Below, piece after piece: positions 1-12,300 of a stretch of DNA of 64,000 nucleotides. Position 1 is the stretch's first letter, and every line of letters starts with the position of its first letter. Origin of the DNA: Sipunculus nudus (taxonomy: Eukaryota > Annelida > Sipuncula > Golfingiida > Sipunculidae); the NCBI GenBank assembly GCA_026874595.1, contig CM049317.1, positions 33,819,901 to 33,883,900 of the forward strand, given 5' to 3'. The position numbers and the translations under genes are program-made. The notes beneath the pieces were generated by a model, which saw only the letters and a list, made by a program, of their open reading frames with translations, was not told the origin of the DNA and did no database searches.

Positions 1-950
1 AAAAACATTAATAAAAGCTACAATTTTTGGCCAATTTCTTTCTAAACTAAAAAGCTGAAATCCTTATGTGTGCAAGATATGAAAATTATATCAACAGTGC
101 TCACAGGAAACAAATGTGCCATGGTCAAAGTTGGGCAAAATTTAAGGTACTAATTTTATATTTATACTAATAACTTATAAAATTTGAAAAATTCAGAACT
201 AATTTTGGGTATTCAATTGAATCTTGATTAAATAATGTTACATCCCTGACAAAAAACCTCTAGCTTCAGCAATCCTCTTGTTAAGGGGGTAAATATATTT
301 CTTGATTTTTTAAAAAGTGCATTATGTTTGGGCCCATAACTTAAAACAATTACGCAATACTGACATCATTTCTGGCATGTGCCTAGCGAATGTATTGAAA
401 AATATGTATATTATATATGATCAAAGTCAGATCATTGGTTTTGATTTTAGGCAGTCTTACAGTGTAACAATGGGTTTTTAATGGAAAAATGAAGTTTTTC
501 ATTAATATTTCGAAGGAATTAAGTCCTAGTGATAAAATTCTCGGCATGGTAGGGGATTTTGGAGACATCTAACTGTATGCTAAATTTAAGGAACTTAGAG
601 CTGAAGCTGGGGAGCTGAGCTCTAGCAAACTGCATAACACTAGCTTGATGTAAACTTGATGTGACATGGTGCTTGAAAACTTGAATAAAATCCACAGTTT
701 TTGATCAACTGGTTTCAAATTTTTGGTGTTAACAGACAAATGCTAACAAAACATGCTGTGAAAATTAAATCCACAGTACTTACAGGAAAAAAACGTGCCA
801 TGGTCAAACTTGGGCAAAATTTAAGGTACCAATTTTATATTTTTGCTAATATTTAAAAAAATTTAACAGATTTTGATCTAATTTTTGGTATACAATTAAA
901 TTTTGACCAATTAAAGTTGTATTACTGAACTAGAATATGAGCAGAAGCTG
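1..950 (+). repeat. Truncated copies of hairpin-ended dispersed repeat
   Basis: This stretch shares phrases with the complete copies downstream, such as 'gggcaaaatttaaggtac', 'tttgggcccataactt' and 'gtgtaacaatgg'. The copies here lack the terminal hairpin. Short minus-strand reading frames cross it, and the same frames recur in other copies, so they are by-products of the repeat. No gene was seen. Confidence 0.6.
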
Positions 951-999
951 ACAAAAGCCCTCAGCCCAAAGAACAGTGTTTAGAGGTGGTAACAGTATC

Positions 1000-1662
1000 A
1001 AGTACTAAATATCTGTTCTCACATGGATGTATATATCTGTACATATGTCTCACTTATAAATTTAAAAAGTGAGAGGTATGTACCATGATTCACTACAATC
1101 CACCAAATGCTTCCTGATAAATAAGCTTCTAAGTTTTGTTCTATTATAAACTCTGTGATCTTGAAAAGAAGGTCAAGGTCACCCATCTTCGAACTTGACT
1201 AAGATTTTGTCAATATACATCTTCACCAAAAAAATAAAGTTCCTACGGTGAATCCTTTTAGAGATATCCCGCTCACAAGCCCAAAGTTGAAAAATCCGAT
1301 AAAAATTCATTAAAAATCAGAAATTGTAGGTGGCACCACCAAACTTGTGTAGCAGGTACAGACTATCAGTCCCAATAATCATAGTAAGTTTTGTGAAAAT
1401 CCACCAAATGGTTCCTGAGTAATAAGCATTTAAGTGTTTTTCTTTAATCAGCTCTAAAATGTAGAAAAATAGGTCAAGGTCACCGAACCTTTGAACTTGA
1501 CCGAGATTTTGTCGATATACATCTTTACCGAGGAAATAAAATTCTGACAGTGAATCCTTTTCAAGATATCCCGCTCATTAGGTAAAAGTTAACGGACGCT
1601 GGACGGAAGGACGGACAGCTTGGGTGACGACAATAGCCCATCAGCCTAAGGGCTGAGGGCTA
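1000..1662 (+). repeat. Second hairpin-ended repeat family
   Basis: The block contains two internally similar parts ('aggtcaaggtcacc' and 'gatatcccgctca' each occur twice). It ends with a GGAC-rich tract followed by an imperfect hairpin from TAGCCC (1634-1639) to GGGCTA (1657-1662), then an A-run. The architecture is the same as in the TAGCTCAG family but the sequence differs. Confidence 0.55.
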
Positions 1663-2144
1663 AAAAAAGTCCCTACCTTTAACACTTTTGGTCTTAAGTG
1701 ACCAAATATCTTTCCTGATTTTTTTACAAAGTCCATTATGTTTGGGCCCATAACTTTTTTAAATTAAATAATACTGACTTAATTTCTGGCATGTACATAG
1801 GAACTATATAGAGGAATATTTATGGTAAATATGAAGAAAACCAGATGAGTGGTTTTGATATTAGGCAGTCCGGAAGTGTGAAAATAGATTTCTAATAAAA
1901 ATTTGAGGTTTTTCCTTAATATCTCGAAGGAATGAAGTCCTATTGACCCAATTTTTGGCATGGTAGGCGATTTTTGGGATATCTAACTGTATGGCAAATT
2001 TCAGATTTGTAGGTCCAATGGTTTTGAAACGTGCCAGTCTTACGGACGGACATCCGGACAGACGGATGGACGGCCTGAAAGACGGACGGACGACGGACAA
2101 TGGACCACGACTATAGCTCAGATGACTTATAGTCAGCTGAGCTA
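1663..2144 (+). repeat. Hairpin-ended dispersed repeat, copy 1
   Basis: The body is followed by a (GGAC)n-rich tract (about 2043-2099), then 'aatggaccacgactata', then a near-perfect hairpin at 2114-2144 (TAGCTCAG / TGACT / loop TAT / AGTCA / CTGAGCTA). An A-run follows the hairpin. Confidence 0.7.
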
Positions 2145-2734
2145 AAAAAACGTGTGATGGTCAAAGTTGGGCAAAATTTAAGGTACCAATTTTTTATTTT
2201 TGTTAGTATTTCAAAAAATTTAAAAGATTTTGATCTTATTTTGGGTATACAATTTAATTTTGATTTATTAAAGTTATATTACTGGAAAAAAAGTCCATAG
2301 CTTAACATGTTTTGTGTTAAGTGATCAAATATCTTTCTCGATTTTTTACAAAATGCATTATGTTTGGGCCCATAACTTTTTTAAATTATACAATACAGAC
2401 ATAATTTCTGGCATGTAGATAGGAACTATATAGGGGAATATTTATGGTAAATATGAGGAAAAACAGATGAGTAGTTTTGATATTAGGCATTCCTGAAGTG
2501 TGAAAATAGGTTTTTAATAAAAAATTGAGGTTTTTCCTTAATTTCACAAAGGAACGAAGTCGCAAAGACCCAGTTTTCGGTTTGGTAGGAGATCTTTGGG
2601 ACATCTAACATTTTGCCGAATTTAGGATTCCTAGGTCTTACGGTTTCAAAATGTGCCACATCGACGGACAGACGGACGGACGACGGACAATGGACCACGA
2701 CTATAGCTCAGATGACTTATAGTCAGCTGAGCTA
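2145..2734 (+). repeat. Hairpin-ended dispersed repeat, copy 2
   Basis: The layout matches copy 1: the body, a GGAC-rich tract (about 2662-2690) and the same hairpin at 2704-2734 followed by A residues. It lies head-to-tail with copy 1, which suggests nested or serial insertion. Confidence 0.7.
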
Positions 2735-3231
2735 AAAACTGAATAAACTGTTACACAAAATTTGTGGTGGATACCTTGGTGATGCAGGTTTGACTAAGTT
2801 TCGGCTATGGCAGTTCTGCTGTCAAGCCATCATGATAGATAAAGAGACAAACATTTGAATAAAACCAGTCTCTTTATTAACAGCTGCTGTATGAATGCAT
2901 GCAAGTCCACTGAATGTAATATTTATTAGTTTTCCCAACGGAATGACTTCACTTTTTGTCTCACCTCAGGAAAATGAAAGTTAGACATGCAGATGAAAAT
3001 GAAAAGTACTGTTAGGAATGGTGTGCACATCTACTTATACTAGAACTGATCCGAACCCTACAGCTTGTGCTGCCATCACAATATCTTCAGTTAATTATAA
3101 AATTGATGTTTGAGTGGCAAGCTGCCACTACCATGGGAGGGGAGACATAATTCTATGACGGCTTTCCGTTAATTAACAGTTTATGTTTATGGTAATCTGA
3201 GTCATACTATAGTTTTGAAAACAAAATGTAC
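2735..3231. other. SMYD5 intron, no recognisable feature
   Basis: This sequence follows the donor site of the last SMYD5 exon found in the window. I searched it on the minus strand for the next SMYD5 coding segment and found none, so the rest of the gene should lie before position 1. Confidence 0.5.
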
Positions 3232-3336
3232 CTTGAACTGTTCTCCTAACAATTTGTGTGCTATTTCCTCCTCTTCATTGACTGTTGCTCTGCAGAAATT
3301 CATGTACGTTGATTTGGCAAGTTCTTTATCACGGGC
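3232..3336 (-). CDS. SMYD5: SMYD5 exon 5
   Basis: This exon has 35 codons, phase 0 at both ends. The acceptor is tttttttatag before GCC CGT GAT and the donor is AAG|GTACAT. The peptide runs ARDKELAKSTYMNFC...EEEEIAHKLLGEQFK and matches the conserved SMYD5 segment after the MYND domain, including the acidic EEEE run and the HKLLG motif. The next exon is not in the window. Confidence 0.93.
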
Positions 3337-6300
3337 CTATAAAAAAAGCAGTGACCAATAATAACTGACCATTATTGCTCAGCTGACAATTCAGTGAGAA
3401 AGGCATCAAAATACTGTGGTTGGCTTTGTACTTGCGGAATTAAAATTTCGCAATTTTGACTTGTTCTCAGTTACGCGAAGGTTCCTTTATTGTGATCTCC
3501 CCATAAGCTAAAATAACCTATACAGGCCATATCCATAATTATATAAATTAATTATAATAAATAATATAATGTACCAACAAGACCAAATAGAAATCAATAT
3601 TAATTACTATCACAGATATTACTATTACAGATAGTCTCAAAGATAGGGTATCATTTACAAATGCAATTGTTGATTTACAGCTAACATAAAACTTATTAAA
3701 GATTTATTAATATTTAACTTTCAACCTTCAATGGTAGGGCCTCTTATTCATGAAGGTTTAATTTTCGAAAAAATATTCCTTTCGCAAATGTCGCGAATTT
3801 GCAAACCTCATGAACAAAAAGACGACCACAGTAGTGAAGTTAACTACAGGTAATAAAAAAAATTTGAAGAGTAGAAAGGTACGATAACCTCCATCAGGAT
3901 CCTCATATTTTAGATCATTACTTTTGAGTACATTTGCTAACATACAAAATATATAACCAACTAAAGTGAAAACATAATACCTCCCACCTGGTGGACATAT
4001 AATGGAGATTAAAATCCCATTCACATAAAAAAATAATGTAACACCATAAAAGGATACAGGTCACCAGGCATTACATGTTGCTATCCATGTCTATCTTTAT
4101 AGATTAGTCTGTCATATTCACATAATTTTAGAATTTTTTTCTCAAATTTTGGTCTGCATTATTCAGGAACTTTTGTTATCAAAAATATGATAAAAATAAC
4201 TGTTTACAAATTATATACATGAATAAGCAACTCATTGGATTGCCTTAAATGAAACTGACCACATAAATGATAAAATTTAAAATCAGTAAATCTTCAAATT
4301 GAAATATAAACATTCAGTTCTTACCTGTTTAACTGTTGATATCATTCTAGCAATAAGCATTATACTGGCAGACTCTGGGGGAAAGTGCATGTTTCTGAAA
4401 CCAATACAGGAAGAATGATAAATCTCTTATATAATTTAAGCAGAACAGCTCACTGAAACATATTCTGGTAAATAATAATTACAAAATATATTAAAAATAC
4501 CTAAGTGACCACCTGTTTTGATATGGGCAATACGGTTATTATGATTAAAAATAATCAGTTCAAACCATTGTACCAACTACAAATCACTGACCAAGAAGTA
4601 TACCAAATTACAAGGCAACTAACTCAGCATGTAATTAGATAATGAAACTTGTATATAGTTTTTATTGTATTGGAAGTGACATTTAACAGCTGTTTACTGA
4701 CATTCTTGGATAACTGTTTGTTCCAATATTATCCAAATTTATTACAAGCCAATCTAAATATATATAATTTTAACATAATTTGGAGCTATGAGAAATGTCT
4801 ACCACCAAAAATAAAGGTATGGTTCTCAGGCACTCTTTTTTCAGAAATCATTGCTGGCGGACAATTTTTTTTATCACTTTTCTGTATGTTTTGATAAAAA
4901 TGTCATATGATCAGGGATAATTACATATTTTTTTCTAAACAGGTAAAAGCACAACATAACAAAGGAAAATTGTATTATTTCATCTTCTTGAAAGATGAAA
5001 ACCAAAATAAAAATTGTTGATGCGGGGGGTTAAAACTGACGCGGGCGGTGCCTGAAAACCATACCTTTTATTTTTTTTGGCCAAATACAGGAAGTTTAGC
5101 ACACTTGTCCTAAGGAAGCCCAGCACTGTTATACATCCATGATCAATGGCCATCCCTTATGTTCACTCATTCTAAGTATATCATAATCCACTAGGGGCAC
5201 TACAATCAATTTGTAGACAGTTTTCTGACAATTTCTTCTGACAACACTGGTCAAGCCCCTTGGGAACTTCTTAGATTGTCTTACCATTTTGACAGTTTTG
5301 GCCAATCATTGTTCTAGTTTTGATTTACTGCATGTCTGTTGTGCTATTTATTGTTTGACCTGGAAGAATCACATGCAAGTCCTACAGTTAATATTGACCA
5401 GTATACTAGCAGCCAGACTCCCCATTTCCATCATTCTAATGGCCATATGAAATCTGAAAGTTAAACAACCTTGCCTTCGAAAAATAGCATGTATATAACA
5501 AGGTACTTTTGAAAAATTTAATGTTGTAACACCATTGACTGCTAACAAGAAATAGTTTTCTTCAAGTTGGTCTGAATATGGTCATAGGGTTGTGAATAAT
5601 GCTATATATTGAATTTTCATTTGTTCACACATGTGATGCCCAAGCCAGTCAGCTATTAAGTATGAGACTAATAAGTAGTCACTTCCACTGACCGAAGCTC
5701 TGCTTGATTGCCTGATCTATGTCTAGTGCTGCCTAGCTGGTCACAGGAAATAGGTCAAAAACTGGCTACACAATGCTAGCATACATGCAGATTGAAAGGT
5801 TAATATTTCCTTAAATTTTATTGTTTTAAATAATTTGAAGGATTTGGGGACGGGGGTGACCGTAAAAAGATTGACCCAAATATTACTATAGAAACAAACT
5901 CCTGTAACCCTCTCCTCCCTATACCAGGTATCTATTATTTACCTCCATGCCTCCTGTAACCTGTTTAGCGGGTGATCTGGGTCTTCCACTGACTGGCCCT
6001 GACACAGTGTCCTATGGTACTGGTTCCACGCTGAATCACGGCACGCTTGACTACAATATGCTACCTGAGAATTAACAAATTAAGTGTCATATCAGAGAGC
6101 CCAGCAAAAGAGCTTTTCCAGCTGCATTGTTGAAATTAATTGCAAGCCAAAGAGGCTTTTAAATCTTATTGAATCAGTTAAAAAACAACCTACTCGATGG
6201 CAGCAATAACCAGACTGAAACTTGTACATATGAAAATCAAGAACTTAATGCCTCTTCCCTTAACCTGGTCAACTCCCAGAAATATATGTAAATATTATGG

Positions 6301-9300
6301 ATTCACCCTTTCATTTAGTAGGTTGTTCACATGTAAGCTTTCAACAGAGGATCTGATTCAGTGATGTCAATTAAAGTTTTACTTTCTTTACATTTTAAAT
6401 GTTTTCAGTGAGAAATAAGTTTACAAATGGCCTAGCACCTCTACTCAAGACGTTATCTGACAGTCTTACAACTCTTCATTACAAAAAATAACTGACAGTT
6501 CATATCTCTAGAATTGTAGAGTACTTATCTATGTACATGTTTTTCAAGGGGAAAATATTTGAAATCCAAGTAATAGGAAATGTTGTGTACTCAGTAGTGG
6601 TGGGCTGATCATCGAGTTTTATCAAAAGTCAGTCGGTTTCCTGCCACTTTCAAGCGCTTGATTAACAAAGGCAACTGTCGATTACATCATAATCATGACT
6701 TTTTTCCCAGAATGCCTGTTATATTATAGGCTAAAATTATTCTTCCATTTTTTACAACATTCCGCGCTTCAAATAATTAGTCTTTGTTCCCATATTAACT
6801 TCCATATGTAACTGAGTATAACACAGTAGATGCAAGAACAGCGGACATAATAAACCTCTGTGAACCGGCAGGGAGCTGCAGAATTTGCGGGGAGTTTTGT
6901 AAAGAGATGTACATTGCACAGTTTGGGTGGTATGGCGTTAAAATGCTCCATAAATTCTCTAGGTCTATGCAGCAAGTAGATGTCCTGGATAGTGGTTTCA
7001 TTAATGATTACTATAAATAATTAAAATGAAACTTTGAAAAGCATATCTTAATAATAATAGGAAAATATAAAAAAAAGGCAAAACTTCTTTTTATCAGGTA
7101 GAATTACTAAGACATGCGGGCTGGGTTAAGAAAGTACAGTTTCACAGATAATTGCATATTTCTTTATATTTGCCTTAACTGATTACTAATCGATCGGTTT
7201 GCTCAAATCGATGATCAGTTATGAAAAAGGAACCGACTCCCACCACTTGTACTCAGTTAATTAAAAGTCTGTCCAATTCAGCCTTCATATCTAAACTATA
7301 GAAATATGCATTCTAAGGAATGCAGGCCTCTAACATGTAGGTTCTTATCAGGTTTGTGTGGGAATTACCAGGGTGAGGATTCCCACCCTGGGAAATCCTC
7401 CCCTTTGGGTTTTACTTGGAAATCCCACCTTGGGAAATACTCATGTTACTGGGAAATATAAAATTTCTGTATATTTGTGTACTTAATTTAAAAGAAAAGT
7501 TTTTACTATTTCAGCACTGGTAAAGTAGTTTTAACCCATTTAATATTATAGATTTAAAAGCATGCTGGCTGTTTGCATAAAATGTAGTTAGTTTGTAACA
7601 TGAAATTCAATTATTCTTTTAAAGAAAGCAAAACTAAAAATAATACCTACAAGATAGGGAAGCTATTGGGATATGTATATTTTAGGATTCATCTGGTCTT
7701 CAGATGGTTTTGATTAGTCTTGTTTTGTTTGAGTTAAAAAGTAAGAAGGAAGTGCTGAAAAAATATTCAGATTCTTATAATTCCAGGCTGTCAGTTCTGA
7801 TTCTATTGACCTAATTAAGAATTGTTTACATCTGAATCCCATTTTGAATTCATCAGTCATTTCTTTTTCTTGTGATGATTAATGTAACTGATGTTAAGGT
7901 TATGGATTAGTGGTGCATCATATACTGTGGAAGAGGTTTTGTTGGCCGGCTTTTTATTTTTGTGCTTATTGCGGGAGCGTGTTTGCGCTAAATTAAGAAC
8001 CCGCATTATTTCAAACACCCCAGACATGTCTGTATAGTATACTTTTTTACTGCTAGGTGCCGACACTATTGTTATAGATTCAAGTAAAGAGTATTGGCGA
8101 AATGAATAGACAGTGATGCGTCATGAAGCCTGCAGAATTCTTGCCTGACACACAGGCACATGAGTCTGGGATCCCTCTTTGTGGGGACGCCTGAGTTGAG
8201 GCTTTTTTAACCATGATGTTAGAGTAGTCATGTTGCTTGCAATAAGATTTCATAGCAAGTGATATCTCCTTCGAAAACCATTCCGCTTAATAGTGATTTG
8301 TAGAAAAAAATGTGAAACAAATAGCCTTTGAAGACCTTTAGAACTGCCCTCCAAATGTCTTTGAAGTACGACTGAGAGCCAGCTGGGATTGTGGTCAATT
8401 TACTCATGTTTCAAACAGCATGTCTGGGTGCAGTACCATTGCATCATCAAATGTAATTAGTCCTGGTAATTGTTTACCCTGCCCACTCACAGTACTCACT
8501 AACCCCTAGCCAGGAGGCATGTACGCAGTTACCCGGAGCTTGCAATATTAAAGGTGGAAGGTAGGTTGTGTCACAAAACTAAAATTTGTGTAATTGTTTA
8601 AAAATTTTGACAATTTGATACTAATTGAAAATCCCATACATACTGATTAGCGCGAAAATTCGAACTGCGCTAATGCTGTAAAATGGAAAAAGCGCAAAAA
8701 TTCAGACTCGCAAAATTAACCACTTCTGCAGTATACTTCTAGATAGTAGATACTGCCTACTATGTCCATTCAAGTATTCTATTAAAGGTATTTTGATAGG
8801 ATAGCTGAAGTCTGGTTCATCAATCACATTGACTTGTTTAGATAATCTTGTTTAGATAATCATAGTTGCAGGGGAAGCACACATGATTACCAGTACATCT
8901 TCAGCTGATACTGGCCCCTTATATATAATGAGGTGTCTCAGACTTAAGTAAAATGTTGGTTTCTTCTGTCATTATTACCACACATAGGGTGTGAATGAGA
9001 CTGCTGCATGTTAAAGATAAATTCAGGAAACAGACAGGAGGAGTTACCTGCACAGTAATAATAACTTATAGACAATCTATGAAATATATTTGGGGAGCTG
9101 TGGAGGGGTGTGACTAATAAACCTATCAATTATAGGATTAAAAGTCACAAGGTTTCTGTAGTTTTTTTTGGTACATTTCACAGATTATCATAGTATAATT
9201 CCCAGTATTTCAAGGAAATCCCAGGAATTCCCACTTCCCTGCACTGGGAAATATGCTTATTTCCCAGGTAATTAACAACCCTTGTCCTTATTGTTGAAAC

Positions 9301-12300
9301 ACCCCAAAACATGTTTGTATTCTCTTATTTGGCCCATTCCCAGGTTCATTCATGCTGAAGTTCCCATAACATGTGTTTGCAGCATTGTTTTCACTTATTA
9401 AGCCCATTTTCCAAGGTTAATTCTTGCATATGCGACTCTTCATTAGTGAATATTCCTTGAAGTCCTTCCTGGAACCAGATCATGAGAGGGATCCTCACCA
9501 AAATCTAATCAATTCCCACTTGGCCCTTTTCAAAATTACCCTGAAAATTACATGAGATTTTATTTATGATTATTGAGTTATGATGTGAACAATCACACAC
9601 ACAAACACACATACAAACGGGAATGAACGCATACCCTCCTTGCAGAGGCAGTACACTCTGTAAGGTGTGTATGACAGTACCTGGCATCCTGGACACACCG
9701 TGTGTTCCTGTACCTTCACCTCACAACACTCAGGGTAGGGTAACACCAGGTTAGGGTTGGCTGACAGTCTCTGTGCCATGTCCTGGGCCGGCTCCATTGA
9801 CCTCATACAGAATTCACATGCTTTGTACTTGTATAACGCATTCCACAGGAACTGGGAACACACCAACGGTGACTCAGCAAATACTGCTTCATCTTTAGAA
9901 ATGTCCTTCTTGGCAAAAAGTCCTTTGCCCTGGAAATGAAATGTTGACACCAGTACATCTTGGGGAACTGGGAATGTTATACAGATAGACATATGTATAT
10001 GAAATGCAACAGACCAAAAGATGTCATTTGTGAAAACTTCAGAAAGTTTATTTTAATAAAATATATATCATTTTATTTTGATTAATAAGATCACTTTACT
10101 GGTTGGTGGATTAAAAGACATTTTGTTTTTCAAAAATAGTGAAAGGAACTAAAAGCGATCCATATATCTACTATGAATTTTGTATATCACTATTCCTTTT
10201 CAATATATCACATATGCATAATTATTTTCTTCCATCACTTCTTGGAGACAGAAGTTTCTTCCACAAAATATAAAATCTGGCAAATGACATATATAATTGT
10301 AAGACGGGCACATGACTCACACTGGGAAGAATAGGACTCACAAGAGTATATCTCTGCTGATTAGGGTTTGTGGGCTTTGAAATCTGCAGCCCACAATGCA
10401 CCAGGGCTTTTAAATACACTAGCAGTGTTGCTATAAATGTATTGAAGAGGGTAATATACTCCTTTCAAATATGTTGGGTAAAAATTGTTTAAAGGCAAAT
10501 TGACAGTTGAGACAGAAAGTCCTGACTATCCTACATCCTCTATGACTCTCTAACGGCATATTATATGACTAAGTAAGAATCCTAACTGATTTGAAACTTA
10601 TTTTCTTGTCATAATGGCTCTAAAAAACTTCAGGATTAACTACCATTAATTAAAGCAATACTAAGGGGGGATACAGGATTTATGAAAAGCGGGGGTCCAA
10701 CCCAGGAGGACTAATGAAAAACCTAAACAAGGGACCCATGGGTCACGGCGCTCAGCTGATCGTGATTGGACCATAAATGTTTCTCCACTGTGATACTATA
10801 TCGAGTCGATAAAGCTTATGAATATCATGGACATGTTGGGCTATTATAAAGGAATGTAATGTAATATGTGAGTAAATGATAAATGAAATAACCTGACTGA
10901 TGGATTAATAGAGTCATATATAGTGGTTTATTTTTTATTTATTAAAGAGGTGTAGAAAATTGTGATATATTTTGAGCAAATATGAATGCAATGACAGCAG
11001 TAATAAGCAGTAGTAGAATGATGATAAGGCTATTTGTTGAAGGATCTAAAGTGTATGGTAGTCTGCAAGCTTTCAATTTAACAGATATGATGTTATGATT
11101 AACTATGCTGATGAAGTGATTTATGAATTTGTGACTGTATGACACAATATCTCTTTAGTCTTGACAAGGTACATTATTGTGATGCCCACTATGTCTACAT
11201 ATTACACAATATTGACATAATATCTGGCATGTACATAGGTACCTATGGACGAATAGTTATACAAAATATTAAAGTATTATTATATCTGATTCATCTTGTT
11301 CTTGCTTACTGAGGCTGACTTTGGGATTGGGTTTGGAGAAGGGAAAAGTGAGGGCAGCACGAAGGTGGATGTAGAAATATTCTATTGTAATGTTTTTTCA
11401 TTTATATAAGAATATGAAAAGCTAAGAGGAAAGGGGCCCTCCTACTTGGTTATAGTAAAGTTCTAAATATATGATTGCAAACTAATACTCTGACAAGACT
11501 GTCATGAAGAAAAACAGTAAAAGTTTTGAGATACTGTAATGTATGAAAATTTACAGATGGAAAATTTACAGATGGACAGGCAAGTGGACAGAATGGACTA
11601 ATACCTTTATTTCACTTTCAAGGGAATAATGCATTTAAGTTTATATATAAGCCTATTTTTTTAAGCATATCCACTTTTTCCATTAAGAAGTTTTTATCTG
11701 AATCATTTTTTTTATTTACAGGTTTTATAAATTTTAAATGAAAAAACCTGAAAATATAAGTTAAAATATTAGAATTGTTGCAAAAGTTGCAATCATTATA
11801 TATACAGAGTAAAAAACTGAAACTATAAGTTAAAACATTAGAATTGTTGCAAAAGTTGCAATCATCATATATCCAGAGTGTAGCTCATATTGGGTCATAT
11901 TATGCATACACATATATTTAATTATTTTTAAATCATAAATGTTTAAACTGAATTTAAAAGAAAATAATGCCACAACATGGCATCTACAAGAATATTCCTT
12001 GAATCACTATTAAAAAGTTTTGCACATTGGAGTTTTCAGTACCTGCTTAATTTTATTCACCAAAATAAAATAAAAGATTCAGTAAATTTGATAAAATAAA
12101 ACATCTTTTCAAATAAAGTATACACACTGTTGGTTGAATGAGAAACAAACAATATCATTGTGCTTATTACTATCCAAGTTTTAATTAATTACTGAAATTA
12201 ATAGTCAATTTCACACCTGGTGAAGTTTTTACTCCTCTGAAGTAAGGAATTACTTATCTCATGAACATCCACACTTTCATAGCAATACACCACTTTGTGG

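Noticed and set aside
2114-2144. Helitron 3' end (hairpin plus CTRR)
   Set aside because: A hairpin is present, but it abuts the element end directly and is followed by an A-run. A TC start and AT target site could not be found, so I did not assign Helitron.
1779-2698. Minus-strand frames such as 1861-2100, 2386-2604 and 2483-2698 with similar peptides (DVPKISYQTENW, IKEKPQFFIKNLFSHFR)
   Set aside because: They recur in every copy of the hairpin-ended repeat (also 13619-13807) at the same place. There are no splice signals or domains, and they are best explained as open frames on the antisense of a repeat.
1-3231. Remaining SMYD5 SET exons
   Set aside because: I looked on the minus strand for the conserved SET-core motifs (NHSC, EEICISYLD) and found none, so they must lie outside the window.
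9505-9696. Minus-strand frame extending past SMYD5 exon 2 into CA-repeat sequence
   Set aside because: It runs past the GT donor at 9680 into the intron. The conserved peptide continues instead in exon 3.
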